64,000 nucleotides of DNA from Tepidimonas fonticaldi (GTDB lineage Bacteria > Pseudomonadota > Gammaproteobacteria > Burkholderiales > Burkholderiaceae_C): positions 1 through 64,000 of the forward strand of contig NZ_VJOO01000013.1 in the NCBI RefSeq assembly GCF_007556755.1, read 5' to 3'. The translations under genes were made by a program, and so were the position numbers. Under the pieces are notes generated by a model. It had not been told where the DNA came from, ran no database searches, and saw only the letters and a list, made by a program, of their open reading frames with translations. Each line of letters opens with the position of its first letter. Positions within the stretch are counted from its first letter, which is position 1. This document shows, in pieces, positions 39,489 to 48,139 of this stretch.

Positions 39489-40898
39489 ATGGACCGCCCC
39501 CCCAATCCTGCGCCCAGCCGCGTCGTTGGCGTACTGTACGAGTCACCCGTCAAAATCTACCCCCGTACAGTGCGTGGGCGCTTCGATCGTTGGCGGCGAG
39601 CGATGGTGGTTCTGACCCAGCTGGTGTTCCTGGGCCTGCCCTGGTTGACCTGGAATGGCCGGCCGGCACTACTGTTCGACTTGGAAGCCCGGCGTTTTTA
39701 CGTCTTCGCCTGGATTTTGTGGCCACAGGATCTGATCTATCTGGTTGGCCTGCTGGTGGCCGCTGCGCTGGCCTTGTTTTTATTCACGGCTGTTGCGGGG
39801 CGGCTGTGGTGTGGCTACGCGTGTCCGCAGACCGTCTACACCGAAATGTTTTTGGCGATCGAGCGCTGGACCGAGGGGGATCGGCACGCCCGCATGCGGC
39901 TGGATGCCGCCCCATGGGGTAGCGGCAAACTGGCACGCAAGATCGCCAAACATCTGCTGTGGGGCACGCTGGCCGTCATCACCGGCGTCAGCTTCGTTGG
40001 CTACTTCACCCCCATGCGCGAGCTCCTACACGCGCTGGCCACCTTCAGCCTCGGTCCGTGGGAGACATTCTGGATAGCGTTTTATGCCTTCGCGACCTAT
40101 GCCAACGCGGGCTGGCTGCGCGAGCAAATCTGCAAAACCATGTGCCCTTATGCTCGCTTCCAAAGTGCGCTGATCGACAGCGACTCGCTCATCATCGCCT
40201 ACGACAGTGGGCGCGGTGAACCGCGTGGCGCGCGCTCGCGCCAAGCCGATCCACGTACACTCGGGTTGGGCGACTGCGTGGATTGCACCTTGTGTGTGCA
40301 GGTCTGTCCCACCGGCATCGATATCCGACACGGCCTGCAAAACGAATGCATCGGCTGTGCCGCCTGTATCGACGCTTGCGATACGGTCATGGACAAGCTA
40401 GGCTACGCGCGCGGCCTGATCCGCTACACGACGGCGCGCGGCCTCGGCACTGGTGGCGGCTGGCGGGGGATGCTGGCGCACCTACTGCGCCCGCGGGTAG
40501 TGGCCTACAGCGTGTTGTTGATCGGCACACTGGCAGCAATCGCCGTGTCGCTGACTGGACGGCCCAGCGTCGCCGTCGACGCGCTGCGTGACCGCGGCAC
40601 GCTGGCTGCCCTCAGCGCTGCAGGCGTGGAAAATACCTATCAACTCCTGATCACCAACCGCACCGAACGCACCATCGGATTCACGGTATCAGCCAGTGGA
40701 TTGCCCCAACTGCACGTCGACAGCGAAGTGCCCTCGCACTGGCTGCCCGCCGCCGCGCAGTCGCGGGTACCGGTGCGCTTGGTGCTGCCGCACGCACAGG
40801 CGGCGCAACTGGCACCTGGGGCGTACCCGGTGACGTTCACCGTCCACGCCGACGCCGAAACCGTGCACGCCAGCGCGACCTTTTTGTTGCAGCGCTGA
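39489..40898 (+). CDS. ccoG: CcoG/FixG-type membrane protein with two 4Fe-4S clusters
   Basis: The 469-residue inner-membrane protein has N-terminal membrane helices with GRLWCGYACPQTVYTEMFLAI. Two ferredoxin-type cysteine groups follow (DCVDCTLCVQVCPTGIDI and NECIGCAACIDACDTVMD), then a C-terminal FixG Ig-like domain. CcoG reduces copper for assembly of cbb3-type oxidases in other bacteria. An ATG at 39474 lies inside the NsrR-like box; the ATG at 39489 is the more likely start, although no ribosome-binding site is seen. No ccoNOPQ genes are present here, so a different role, linked to NO or nitrate respiration, is possible. Confidence 0.85.
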   Translation: MDRPPNPAPSRVVGVLYESPVKIYPRTVRGRFDRWRRAMVVLTQLVFLGLPWLTWNGRPALLFDLEARRFYVFAWILWPQDLIYLVGLLVAAALALFLFTAVAGRLWCGYACPQTVYTEMFLAIERWTEGDRHARMRLDAAPWGSGKLARKIAKHLLWGTLAVITGVSFVGYFTPMRELLHALATFSLGPWETFWIAFYAFATYANAGWLREQICKTMCPYARFQSALIDSDSLIIAYDSGRGEPRGARSRQADPRTLGLGDCVDCTLCVQVCPTGIDIRHGLQNECIGCAACIDACDTVMDKLGYARGLIRYTTARGLGTGGGWRGMLAHLLRPRVVAYSVLLIGTLAAIAVSLTGRPSVAVDALRDRGTLAALSAAGVENTYQLLITNRTERTIGFTVSASGLPQLHVDSEVPSHWLPAAAQSRVPVRLVLPHAQAAQLAPGAYPVTFTVHADAETVHASATFLLQR

Positions 40899-41049
40899 CG
40901 AAAACGCTGCGCAACGCCGCACACACCCTACCATGCACGGTCCACGCAGCACAGCCACTCAGACATCGAACGGCACTGGGCAGGACAGCGTGCACGGCAG
41001 CCATGCGCCTGCTCGGCGTCGACTGCCGAAACTTCCCTGAATATCGCCC

Positions 41050-41451
41050 ATGACGCTCCCTCTTTTTTGGTTTTGGGTCCATGTGAGCGCGGTGATCATC
41101 AGCCTGAGCCTGTTTACCGCGCGCTGGTTGGGCAGACTCGCAGGAGCGGCTTGGCCGCTGCGCGCCGGCGTGCGTGGCCTCAGCATCGTCATCGACAGCG
41201 TGCTGTTGGCCGGCGGGGTCGGTCTGCTGTTGAGCGCAGGCTGGGTCCACGCCATCCCGGTGTGGCTGTGGACCAAGTGGGCACTGTTGGTGCTATACGT
41301 CGTCTGTGGTACCTGGGCCCTGCGACGCGCTCAGACCCAAGCTGCTCGCGCGAGCGCCGGCATCCTGGCGCTACTGGTGGCGGCGCACATCGTCGGCGCC
41401 GCTCTTTGGCGTCATCCGGCCGGTTTCTGGAGCACCCTGATCGGCAACTGA
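41050..41451 (+). CDS. SirB2-like integral membrane protein
   Basis: This 133-residue protein is nearly all membrane. Four hydrophobic helices are visible: LFWFWVHVSAVIISLSLF, VIDSVLLAGGVGLLL, WALLVLYVVCGTWAL and ASAGILALLVAAHIVGAAL. The pattern resembles the SirB family, whose role is poorly known and which is often found near respiratory genes. It starts 151 bases after ccoG, and its 3' end overlaps the convergent nsrR gene by 40 bases. No further function can be read from it. Confidence 0.7.
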   Translation: MTLPLFWFWVHVSAVIISLSLFTARWLGRLAGAAWPLRAGVRGLSIVIDSVLLAGGVGLLLSAGWVHAIPVWLWTKWALLVLYVVCGTWALRRAQTQAARASAGILALLVAAHIVGAALWRHPAGFWSTLIGN

Positions 41452-41891
41452 TGCGTCCCCGCTGGCGACAACCCACTGGCTGCCAAATCGGCCAGCGTGT
41501 AGCTATCCAAGACCCCTAGATAGGCTTGCAAGGCCACTTGCAAGGCGTTGCGCAACCGGCATCCAGGCATCAGCAGACACGCTTGCGGCGCTTGCGCAGC
41601 GCCGGGCGCCATGCAGGCGACGAGCTGAAAATCACGTTCGGCCCAGCGCACCACGTCACCCAGACGAATGTCGTCGGCGGCGCGCGCCAGGCGCAACCCA
41701 CCGCCGCGGCCACGCTGTCCCTGCAGCCAACCACCGTGTACCAGCGCCATCACGACCTTGGTCAGGTGATGGCGCGAAATGCCGTGCAAACGGGCCAGCT
41801 CGGCGATCGTGGCGCGGCGGCCGGTCGCCTGGCACGCCGCGCAATGCATCAACACGCGCAAACTGTAGTCGGTCCAAAGTGTCAGTCGCAT
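41412..41891 (-). CDS. nsrR: Nitric-oxide-sensing Rrf2-type repressor NsrR
   Basis: NsrR is a repressor whose 4Fe-4S cluster is destroyed by NO. The 159-residue protein starts MRLTLWTDYSLRVLMHCA, typical of NsrR, and has the winged-helix GISRHHLTKVVMALVHGGWL and GQRGRGGGLRLAR. The cluster cysteines lie in VACMAPG, QACLLMPGC; the spacing between the first and second is wider than in E. coli. The C-terminus keeps LDSYTLADL. An alternative start at 41909 adds six residues. It is divergent from ric, and the NsrR-like box lies in the 106-base gap between them. The gene overlaps the sirB-like gene tail-to-tail. Confidence 0.9.
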   Translation of the reverse strand: MRLTLWTDYSLRVLMHCAACQATGRRATIAELARLHGISRHHLTKVVMALVHGGWLQGQRGRGGGLRLARAADDIRLGDVVRWAERDFQLVACMAPGAAQAPQACLLMPGCRLRNALQVALQAYLGVLDSYTLADLAASGLSPAGTHQLPIRVLQKPAG

Positions 41892-41965
41892 GGGTCGATT
41901 GTCCGTCATGGTGGACCAGTACATCGGCCGATATGAGGATAGCGGTGGGTGGCTAAAAGGTTCAT

Positions 41966-41988
41966 AATATGCATCCCATATACACTTT
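41966..41988. promoter_or_regulatory. NsrR-like operator between nsrR and ric
   Basis: Read on the minus strand, the 23 bases are the half sites AAAGTGTATAT and GGATGCATATT around one base, the same layout as the box at 39460-39482. It lies nine bases before the ric start and 74 bases before the nsrR start. It could therefore control both genes, giving NsrR autoregulation and NO induction of ric. The match to the consensus is read by eye. Confidence 0.7.
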
Positions 41989-41997
41989 TTGTGCACC

Positions 41998-42672
41998 ATG
42001 ACGACCACGATGCCCCTCGACCTCGACCACTGCACCGTCGGCGAGATTGCCGCACGGCTGCCCGGCGCCACCGACATCCTGCGGCGCTATCGGATCGATT
42101 TTTGCTGCGGTGGCCAACGCAGCCTGCGCGAAGCCTGTGCGCAACGCGACACGGATCCCGCCCGCGTCATCGAAGAACTGCAGCGTCTGGCAACCGGTAT
42201 GCACACCGCCGTGGCGCCTGCCGAGCCGACCGACCTGATCGAACACATCCTGCAACGCTACCACGAGGTTCACCGACAGCAATTGCCAGAGCTGATCCGA
42301 TTGGCCAACAAAGTGGAAGCCGTCCACGCGGGGCATGCCCTCGTGCCGGCCGGACTGGCGCAGCATTTGCAGACCATGCAAGCCGAATTGCTGGCCCACA
42401 TGGAAAAAGAAGAGCAGGTCCTGTTTCCACTGCTGGCGGCCGGCGGCTCACCCATGGCGCGCTTTCCCATCGGCGTCATGCGCCAGGAGCACGACATGCA
42501 CGCCGCGCAATTGCGCCGTCTGCACGAGTTGACCCATGACTTGACGCTGCCTGAAGACGCCTGCCACACATGGCGTGCCCTGTATCGCACCCTGCAGCAG
42601 TTCGTCGATGATCTGATGCAGCATATCCACCTGGAAAACAACGTACTGTTCCCCCGTTTCGAGGCGGCCTGA
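41998..42672 (+). CDS. ytfE: Iron-sulfur cluster repair di-iron protein (RIC, YtfE/ScdA)
   Basis: RIC proteins repair iron-sulfur clusters damaged by NO or oxidants. The 224-residue protein has the N-terminal ScdA domain LDHCTVGEIAARLPGATDIL with RIDFCCGGQRSL (double Cys near residue 36). A hemerythrin-like di-iron domain follows with His and Glu in QRYHEVHRQQLPEL, HMEKEEQVLFPLL, MRQEHDMHAAQL and HIHLENNVLFPRFE. It is divergent from nsrR, with an NsrR box in front, as in many NO regulons. The start has no clear ribosome-binding site. Confidence 0.93.
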   Translation: MTTTMPLDLDHCTVGEIAARLPGATDILRRYRIDFCCGGQRSLREACAQRDTDPARVIEELQRLATGMHTAVAPAEPTDLIEHILQRYHEVHRQQLPELIRLANKVEAVHAGHALVPAGLAQHLQTMQAELLAHMEKEEQVLFPLLAAGGSPMARFPIGVMRQEHDMHAAQLRRLHELTHDLTLPEDACHTWRALYRTLQQFVDDLMQHIHLENNVLFPRFEAA

Positions 42673-42733
42673 GGCTGCTGCGGCGCGGCTGCGGGACGCG
42701 GAACGGGAATCGGGATGAGCGCAAGACCGCGCC

Positions 42734-43303
42734 TCAGGTCACGCCGCGGCTGCTGCCAATGGCGCGCCGCCGCATCATGTCCTCGCTCATCTCGACCCGC
42801 TGCGCCGGCGTCATGAGGTGCTCGGCCATCGCGAACACTTCGCCTTCTTCGGCTGCGATGTGACCCTCGTAGCGCAGGGCAAAGCGTGCCAGCACGGCGC
42901 GTTCGTCATCCGTCCAACGCCACGCCGCATCACCCTGCGCTGCCTGCAAGCGCAGCAATGCCTGCCGCACCCGGCTCCAGTCGGCAGCCATCGCCGTGTG
43001 GTCACTCTGCAGTCTCTGCACGAGGCCCCGCAGCCGCTCATCCCCGCGTTCGAGCAGACGCGGAAAAACATGACGCTCCTCGTCTTCGTGGTGCTGCGGT
43101 GCGGCCAGATCGAAATAGCGCAGCACCTGCTGCGCCGCCTGCGCCCCTTGTTCGTCGGCGCCGTGTCGTGCCACGTGGTCCTGTAAGCGCTGCAACAGCT
43201 CCAGCATGCGCTCGACCCGGTCGTGGCAGGCGCGCAGCCACTCGAACGGTTGCTCGTGATCCGCTTGCGGCCCCTTCGATGGTGACCATGAACCGTGATT
43301 CAT
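42734..43303 (-). CDS. Hemerythrin HHE-domain protein
   Basis: This 189-residue protein has the helical HHE pattern: ACHDRVERML, PQHHEDEERHVFPRL, QSDHTAMA and YEGHIAAEEGEVFAMAEHL, giving the histidines and glutamates of a di-iron or cation site. Such proteins bind oxygen or NO or help with iron-sulfur stress. Its ATG overlaps the nitroreductase stop by four bases, and it is the last gene of the long minus-strand nar run. It ends 61 bases from the convergent ric gene. Confidence 0.85.
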   Translation of the reverse strand: MNHGSWSPSKGPQADHEQPFEWLRACHDRVERMLELLQRLQDHVARHGADEQGAQAAQQVLRYFDLAAPQHHEDEERHVFPRLLERGDERLRGLVQRLQSDHTAMAADWSRVRQALLRLQAAQGDAAWRWTDDERAVLARFALRYEGHIAAEEGEVFAMAEHLMTPAQRVEMSEDMMRRRAIGSSRGVT

Positions 43304-43974
43304 ACCGTGATCTCCAGATCTGCAGGGGGCATCCAAATGGAATAAAAACGCGCAGGCTCGGGGCGTGACCGCACCGGTCGCGCCTGCGTAACGGTGCCGA
43401 TACTCAGAAAACACACCGGCAGTTCGTATTCGTTCAATGCAAACGCGTCGCGCAACAGCGTGGCGTCGAGCGCCTTGCCACTGGTCAGGGCCGATCCGTA
43501 CCCCATGGCGGTGGCCAGCAGCAGCACATTTTGTACCGCACAGCCGGCGCTGAGAATGCGCTCGCGCACGGGAACGGACGCCTCTGTAGTGAGCGCGGGA
43601 TTGGCATTGACCACCAGCAACCACAACAAGGGGGCGCGGCGCGCCTTTTCGCGCGCCTGCTGCAGCTGCTGCGGTGTGGCGCTGGGATCGCGTTCACTCA
43701 GGGCGCGGACAAAGATTTCCCCGAGGGCTGCGCGCGCCGTGGCGGGAATATCGATGAAACGCCACGGCACCAGTTGACCGTGATCAGGGGCGGCTGCCGC
43801 TGCCCGCAGCAGGGCTTGCTGTTGCGCTTCATCGGGGCCGGGGGGGCCCAAGCGCTTGGGCAAGATCGTTTGACGTCGTGCAATCCACTCCTGCGCCCAC
43901 GCTGCACTCGCCCCGGTCGTTGGCATGGTGAGCAGCGTCGCACCATCTGCGACCCCATCGCCGGCACACTTCAT
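43300..43974 (-). CDS. Nitroreductase family protein (flavin-dependent)
   Basis: The 224-residue protein belongs to the FMN nitroreductase family, closest in pattern to the YdjA-like group. It has RRQTILPKRLGPPGPDE, then AAPDHGQLVPWRFIDI, the central LLVVNANP, and GCAVQNVLLLATAMGYGSALTSG. The last is the helix that packs on the flavin. The ATG at 43974 is chosen because AAGGA lies eight bases upstream. The substrate is not known; nitro compounds or quinones are likely. It lies between nnrS (41-base gap) and the hemerythrin gene (overlap), so it may belong to the nitrosative stress response. Confidence 0.85.
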   Translation of the reverse strand: MKCAGDGVADGATLLTMPTTGASAAWAQEWIARRQTILPKRLGPPGPDEAQQQALLRAAAAAPDHGQLVPWRFIDIPATARAALGEIFVRALSERDPSATPQQLQQAREKARRAPLLWLLVVNANPALTTEASVPVRERILSAGCAVQNVLLLATAMGYGSALTSGKALDATLLRDAFALNEYELPVCFLSIGTVTQARPVRSRPEPARFYSIWMPPADLEITV

Positions 43975-44015
43975 GGTCCTCATCCTTGGGTTGCGGCTGA
44001 ATTGGGCACCGTGGC

Positions 44016-45311
44016 TCACCCCGGACGGCCGTCCGGACGGGGGCGTCCGTACCATGACAACAGGCGCAGCCCCCACGGCACGATGGCCAGCAGCCACACG
44101 GCGGCCGTCAATGCCAACGCCGCTGACTCATTCGGCCACAGCGCCGATGACACCCGCAGCAGCACCGCTGCCTGCAGCGCCCAAAACCCCCACCAAGTGG
44201 CCTGATCGGCCAGCAGCTTGCGCCCACCATGGCCGCACGACACGCGCGTGACCATGGCGTACAGAATGGAGCCCAAAAAACCCATCGTCAGCGCGTGCCA
44301 GGCACCCAAGCCGAGCAGCGGCCACCCTTGACGCAAACCCAGCAGTTGAGAGGCGCCCAGTAAACAAAACGCCAAGCCAAGCCACAGCACGCCCAAGTGC
44401 AGCATGGCCAGTAACCGGATGCTCAGTGCCTGCACCAGGCCCCACACCAAGGCCAACCACAGCACGATGGCCCCCACCACCAGTTCGAACAGCCCGCGCC
44501 CCAGCATCAACGCTCGCGGTGGACCGCCTTCACGCCATCCTGCCCCCACCTCGAACAGGGCCTCTACCGCCGCCGCCGTCAACAGCACGATCAATACCCA
44601 CCACGGACGCCACAGCTCGACCATGGGCAACGCGTTGGAGGTAAAAAACGGCACCAACCGGTGCAAGGCCGCGACGAATGTGGGCACCAGGCACAGCCAC
44701 ACTGCGGTGCGCACCAGCAGCAGGGCCAACGCGATATCCTGTGCCCACACGGCGCCGGCCAACGCCAGCAGGTGCGCCACACCCGACCAGCCGGCCGCGG
44801 CAATGATGGCGGCATGCCAGCGATCGGTCGCGCGACTGCGCCAGCACAGCCCGGTAAAACGGACCATCTGCCACGCCTGTCCCGTCGCGGCGGCGAGCAA
44901 CCCGAGCAGCGCCCACACAACGCCGCTGTGCGCGCCGATCAGCCACGCCACCCAGCCGACCAGCTGCAACACCACGGGGCCAAGCAAGGCCTGAGCCGGC
45001 AGCGGTGGCATGGCCAACCATTTGGGACCGGCGGTAAACGTGAAGCCGGCCACGAACAGCGGCATGAAGCCCAGCGTCATGACGACGCCGTGCACCAAAA
45101 TCGGGGCCAGTGCCAGCGGCGGCGGTGCCAGCGGCCACACACGCTGCATCAATATCCAGCTCCACCACACGGACGCCGACAGCAACACCGCCATTGCCGC
45201 GGCAAACCCCAAGCGGTGGGGAGCGGCCAACAGCCAGCGTCCGTGCCACGCGGCAGCGTCCGGACGCAACGGCGGATGGGGCGAAACCTTGGTATTCACG
45301 CGCACCCTCAC
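44016..45311 (-). CDS. nnrS: NnrS family haem/copper membrane protein
   Basis: NnrS proteins reduce damage from nitrosative stress and are common next to denitrification genes. The 431-residue protein is a many-helix membrane protein, with HGVVMTLGFMPLFVAGFTFT and AGPKWLAMPPL (the conserved part after the second helix). LHRLVPFFTSNALP and HALTMGFLGSILYAMVTRVS follow near the C-terminus. The start is one of three GTG codons (45311, 45305, 45299). The first overlaps the stop of the preceding gene as GTGA; the second has the best ribosome-binding distance. Confidence 0.9.
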   Translation of the reverse strand: MRVRVNTKVSPHPPLRPDAAAWHGRWLLAAPHRLGFAAAMAVLLSASVWWSWILMQRVWPLAPPPLALAPILVHGVVMTLGFMPLFVAGFTFTAGPKWLAMPPLPAQALLGPVVLQLVGWVAWLIGAHSGVVWALLGLLAAATGQAWQMVRFTGLCWRSRATDRWHAAIIAAAGWSGVAHLLALAGAVWAQDIALALLLVRTAVWLCLVPTFVAALHRLVPFFTSNALPMVELWRPWWVLIVLLTAAAVEALFEVGAGWREGGPPRALMLGRGLFELVVGAIVLWLALVWGLVQALSIRLLAMLHLGVLWLGLAFCLLGASQLLGLRQGWPLLGLGAWHALTMGFLGSILYAMVTRVSCGHGGRKLLADQATWWGFWALQAAVLLRVSSALWPNESAALALTAAVWLLAIVPWGLRLLSWYGRPRPDGRPG

Positions 45312-46567
45312 GCTCCCCCGGCTCCAGGCACTGGTTGGCCCAGTAGCCAGCGCAGCAAATCCTGCACTGGTCGAATCGCTTCTCCAAACGGCAAGCGCCC
45401 AGCACCCCGAAAAAACAACCCGCGCTGCACGTCGCCTTCCAAGGCGTGGCCCAGTTGTTGGTCGATGCAAAACTGACCCATGTCGGCCACACCATCGCGC
45501 AAACCACACCGTGCCAGACAGTCGAAACCCATATTGCAGCGCCGCTTGGGGTGGGCCATGGCCTGCAAACGCCCTTGCAGCCGCAGGTATTTATCCAACC
45601 ATGGGGTACGCACCGCGCGCGCCGGCAATCCGGCCACACTGGTGAATTCGACCAGGTCTTGCGGCCGCGCCGTTGCCAGCACACGCTTGAACGCCTCGGC
45701 GGCGTCGCACTCAGCGGTCACCGCAAACGCAGTGCCGAGCTGCACTGCCGCTGCTCCGAGCGCCTGTAGGCGCTGGATGTCGCCGTGACTCGAAATACCG
45801 CCGGCTACGATCAAGGGGATATCGCGCTCGATACCCTCGCGGGCCAAAAAGGCCTGGACTTCGGGCACGACGACGTCGAAGTCGAAACGCCGATCGTTCA
45901 AATCCGCTACCTTCGCTGCCCCCAAGTGTCCGCCGGCCAGCCGGGGGTGTTCCAGCACGATGGCATCGGGCAGCCGCGCGCGCTTCATCCAACGCCGCAC
46001 CACCACCTGCACCCCGCGTGCGTCGGAGAGGATCGGTATCAGCGCCACCCGCGGATGATCCTGCGCCAACTCGGGCAGATCGAGCGGTAGACCGGCCCCG
46101 ACGACCAGGGCATCGGCACCGCTGTCCAGCGCCTGTTCCACATAATCCGCGTAGGCCGACAGTGCGCGCATGATGTTGACGGCGATCAAGCCGTACCCCT
46201 GACTGAGCGCACGCGCCCGACGGATTTCACGATCAAGCGCCTGTCGGTTGGCGCGGTCGATGCGCGCCCGCGTGTTGGGGTCACGGGTGTCCAGCGTCGC
46301 AGTGGCCGCCATCAGATCCGGATGGAGGCGACGCAAATCCACCGATGAAATGGTGCCCACCGCCCCCCATGACGCCACCGTGCCAGCCAAGCCGCCGGCC
46401 GAGATACCGACGCCCATCCCCCCTTGCACGACGGGCAACAAGGTACGCCCGGCCAGACGCAGCGGCCGCAAACCGCTGTCGGCCAACCAGCGGTGCGCTG
46501 GCGGCGGCACGCCGTCGCGCACCGTCTGCTCGTTCGAGTTGTCTGGCACTTCCCGCGCGCCGTCCAT
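45308..46567 (-). CDS. Nitronate monooxygenase with a cysteine-rich C-terminus
   Basis: This 419-residue flavoprotein of the 2-nitropropane dioxygenase family oxidises alkyl nitronates. The TIM-barrel shows LLPVVQGGMGVGISAGGLAG near residues 43-62, then GADALVVGAGLPLDLPELA, the phosphate-binding VAGGISSHGDIQRLQALGA, and QLGTAF. The C-terminal RRCNMGFDCLARCGLRDG and MGQFCIDQQLG add four cysteines, more than in classic enzymes, and could bind metal. It follows ppiC by 14 bases and overlaps nnrS, inside the nar operon. A role against nitro by-products of nitrate reduction is inference. Confidence 0.85.
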   Translation of the reverse strand: MDGAREVPDNSNEQTVRDGVPPPAHRWLADSGLRPLRLAGRTLLPVVQGGMGVGISAGGLAGTVASWGAVGTISSVDLRRLHPDLMAATATLDTRDPNTRARIDRANRQALDREIRRARALSQGYGLIAVNIMRALSAYADYVEQALDSGADALVVGAGLPLDLPELAQDHPRVALIPILSDARGVQVVVRRWMKRARLPDAIVLEHPRLAGGHLGAAKVADLNDRRFDFDVVVPEVQAFLAREGIERDIPLIVAGGISSHGDIQRLQALGAAAVQLGTAFAVTAECDAAEAFKRVLATARPQDLVEFTSVAGLPARAVRTPWLDKYLRLQGRLQAMAHPKRRCNMGFDCLARCGLRDGVADMGQFCIDQQLGHALEGDVQRGLFFRGAGRLPFGEAIRPVQDLLRWLLGQPVPGAGGA

Positions 46568-46581
46568 GGTCTACTCCGTTG

Positions 46582-47409
46582 TCACTGCAACAAGCCGCCG
46601 TCTTTGACACCGAGATCGACGCCTCTGACATCCGCCTCCTGCGCTAAACGGATCAAATAGTGGCGTAGGGCGACGGTGCGCGCGCGCAAGTTCAAGTCAC
46701 GCTCGATGCGCTCACGCACCTCCTCAAAGGGCGGCGTGACCCCGGCGCGTCGGCCAACCACCTTCACGATGTGCAGCCCGAAACGGGTGCGAATCAGTCG
46801 CGGATGGATCCCCAGGCCGAGCTGCGAATCCTGTTGGTAGAACAGCTCGTTGGCAAGCTCGGGAGCACAGTCGCCCGGCTCCAACCACCCCAAGTCGCCG
46901 CCTTGCGCGCCGCTGGGGCAATTCGACAGCTCGCGGGCCATGGTTTCGAAACGCTCGGGCGGCGTCTGGGGGCGCAACAATTCCAACAACGCCTGCTCGG
47001 CGCGTCGCGCCAGCGCATACACGTCCACCCGCGGTGTGACCGCAAACAGGATGTGTTTGACATGCAAGCGCTGGCCGCGTGTGAAGCGGGCCCGGTGCGC
47101 TTCATAGTGACGTCGGCACTCCTGCTCGGTGGGCACCGGCGTCACCACATCGAGCTCCAGCAAGCGCTCGATGGCTGCATGCTCCGGCGCACCCAGCGTC
47201 GGGGCCCAAGGTGACGCGTTGGGTGCAAGCAGCCCACGCGCCACCGCGCGTTGCCGCAACAATTCGGCCCAGGCACGCTCGCGCAGCGCATCGTCCTCGA
47301 CGCTCTCGCCGGGGCGCAGGAGCGCAACGCCATTGACGGCTGGAATCGACGCATCAGACTCGGCCGACCGCTGCGTCGAGGCGTTCACGGATGATGGGGG
47401 CAGGTTCAT
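46582..47409 (-). CDS. Parvulin-type peptidyl-prolyl isomerase of the nar operon
   Basis: This 275-residue protein has an N-terminal helical part and a PpiC/parvulin domain with RLHVKHILFAVTPRV, then ERFETMARELSNCPSG, GGDLGWLEPGDCAPELANELF and RTRFGLHIVKVVGR. No signal peptide is visible, so it likely acts in the cytoplasm, as NifM does for nitrogenase. It lies directly after narI (one base between stop and start), a place where many beta-proteobacterial nar operons carry such a gene. A role in folding of nitrate reductase is therefore likely. Confidence 0.88.
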   Translation of the reverse strand: MNLPPSSVNASTQRSAESDASIPAVNGVALLRPGESVEDDALRERAWAELLRQRAVARGLLAPNASPWAPTLGAPEHAAIERLLELDVVTPVPTEQECRRHYEAHRARFTRGQRLHVKHILFAVTPRVDVYALARRAEQALLELLRPQTPPERFETMARELSNCPSGAQGGDLGWLEPGDCAPELANELFYQQDSQLGLGIHPRLIRTRFGLHIVKVVGRRAGVTPPFEEVRERIERDLNLRARTVALRHYLIRLAQEADVRGVDLGVKDGGLLQ

Positions 47410-47410
47410 C

Positions 47411-48118
47411 TCAACGCCCCGCTGCGGTGCTGCTCAGCCGGCGGCTACGCACGATCTGATACGGCCGCCAGACATAGGCCACAGAGGCGAACCCGCTCCA
47501 CACATGCACCAACCGCGTGAACGGGAAGATCAGAAAGATCGTCATGCCCAGAACCATGTGGACCTTGAATACCCATCCGACGTCGGCCATCAGCTCGGCC
47601 GTGCCGGAACGGAAAGTCACGATGCGCTGCGCCCACTCGGCCAGCATCAACATCACGCTGCCGTCCAGATGCTGGGCCGAGAAGGGGATGGTTGCCAGAC
47701 CGAGGGCAAACTGCGCCCACAACAACCACAACAACACGATGTCGCTGGTGCGCGAGGTGGCGCGGATACGGGGATCGGTCAACCGACGGTGCAGCAGCAG
47801 CGATACCCCCACGAACCCCAACACCCCAAAGAGCCCACCCGACACCATGGCCAGCACCTGCTTCGTGCCCGCGCTCATGAACGGCTCGTAGACGAAGTGC
47901 GGAGTCAGCATGCCCACCGTGTGCCCGAAGAACAGGAACAAGATGCCGACATGGAAGAGGTTGCTGCCCCAGCGCAATTGCCCGGCGCGCAGCAACTGCG
48001 AGGAATCGCTCTTCCAGGTGTACTGGTCGCGATCGAAGCGCAGCAGACTGCCAAGCAGAAAAACGGTCAGACAGATGTAGGGATAGACGCTGAAGAAAAA
48101 GGCATTGAGCGCGTTCAT
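47411..48118 (-). CDS. narI: Respiratory nitrate reductase gamma subunit (cytochrome b)
   Basis: NarI takes electrons from quinol in the membrane and passes them to NarH. The 235-residue protein has five hydrophobic helices. The haem b ligand histidines are in [20 protein letters not shown] and, near the C-terminus, [24 protein letters not shown]. Length and pattern match E. coli NarI (225). It is 21 bases after narJ and one base before ppiC. Confidence 0.95.
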   Translation of the reverse strand: MNALNAFFFSVYPYICLTVFLLGSLLRFDRDQYTWKSDSSQLLRAGQLRWGSNLFHVGILFLFFGHTVGMLTPHFVYEPFMSAGTKQVLAMVSGGLFGVLGFVGVSLLLHRRLTDPRIRATSRTSDIVLLWLLWAQFALGLATIPFSAQHLDGSVMLMLAEWAQRIVTFRSGTAELMADVGWVFKVHMVLGMTIFLIFPFTRLVHVWSGFASVAYVWRPYQIVRSRRLSSTAAGR

Positions 48119-48139
48119 GGCCTGCTCCGCTGAAAGACA

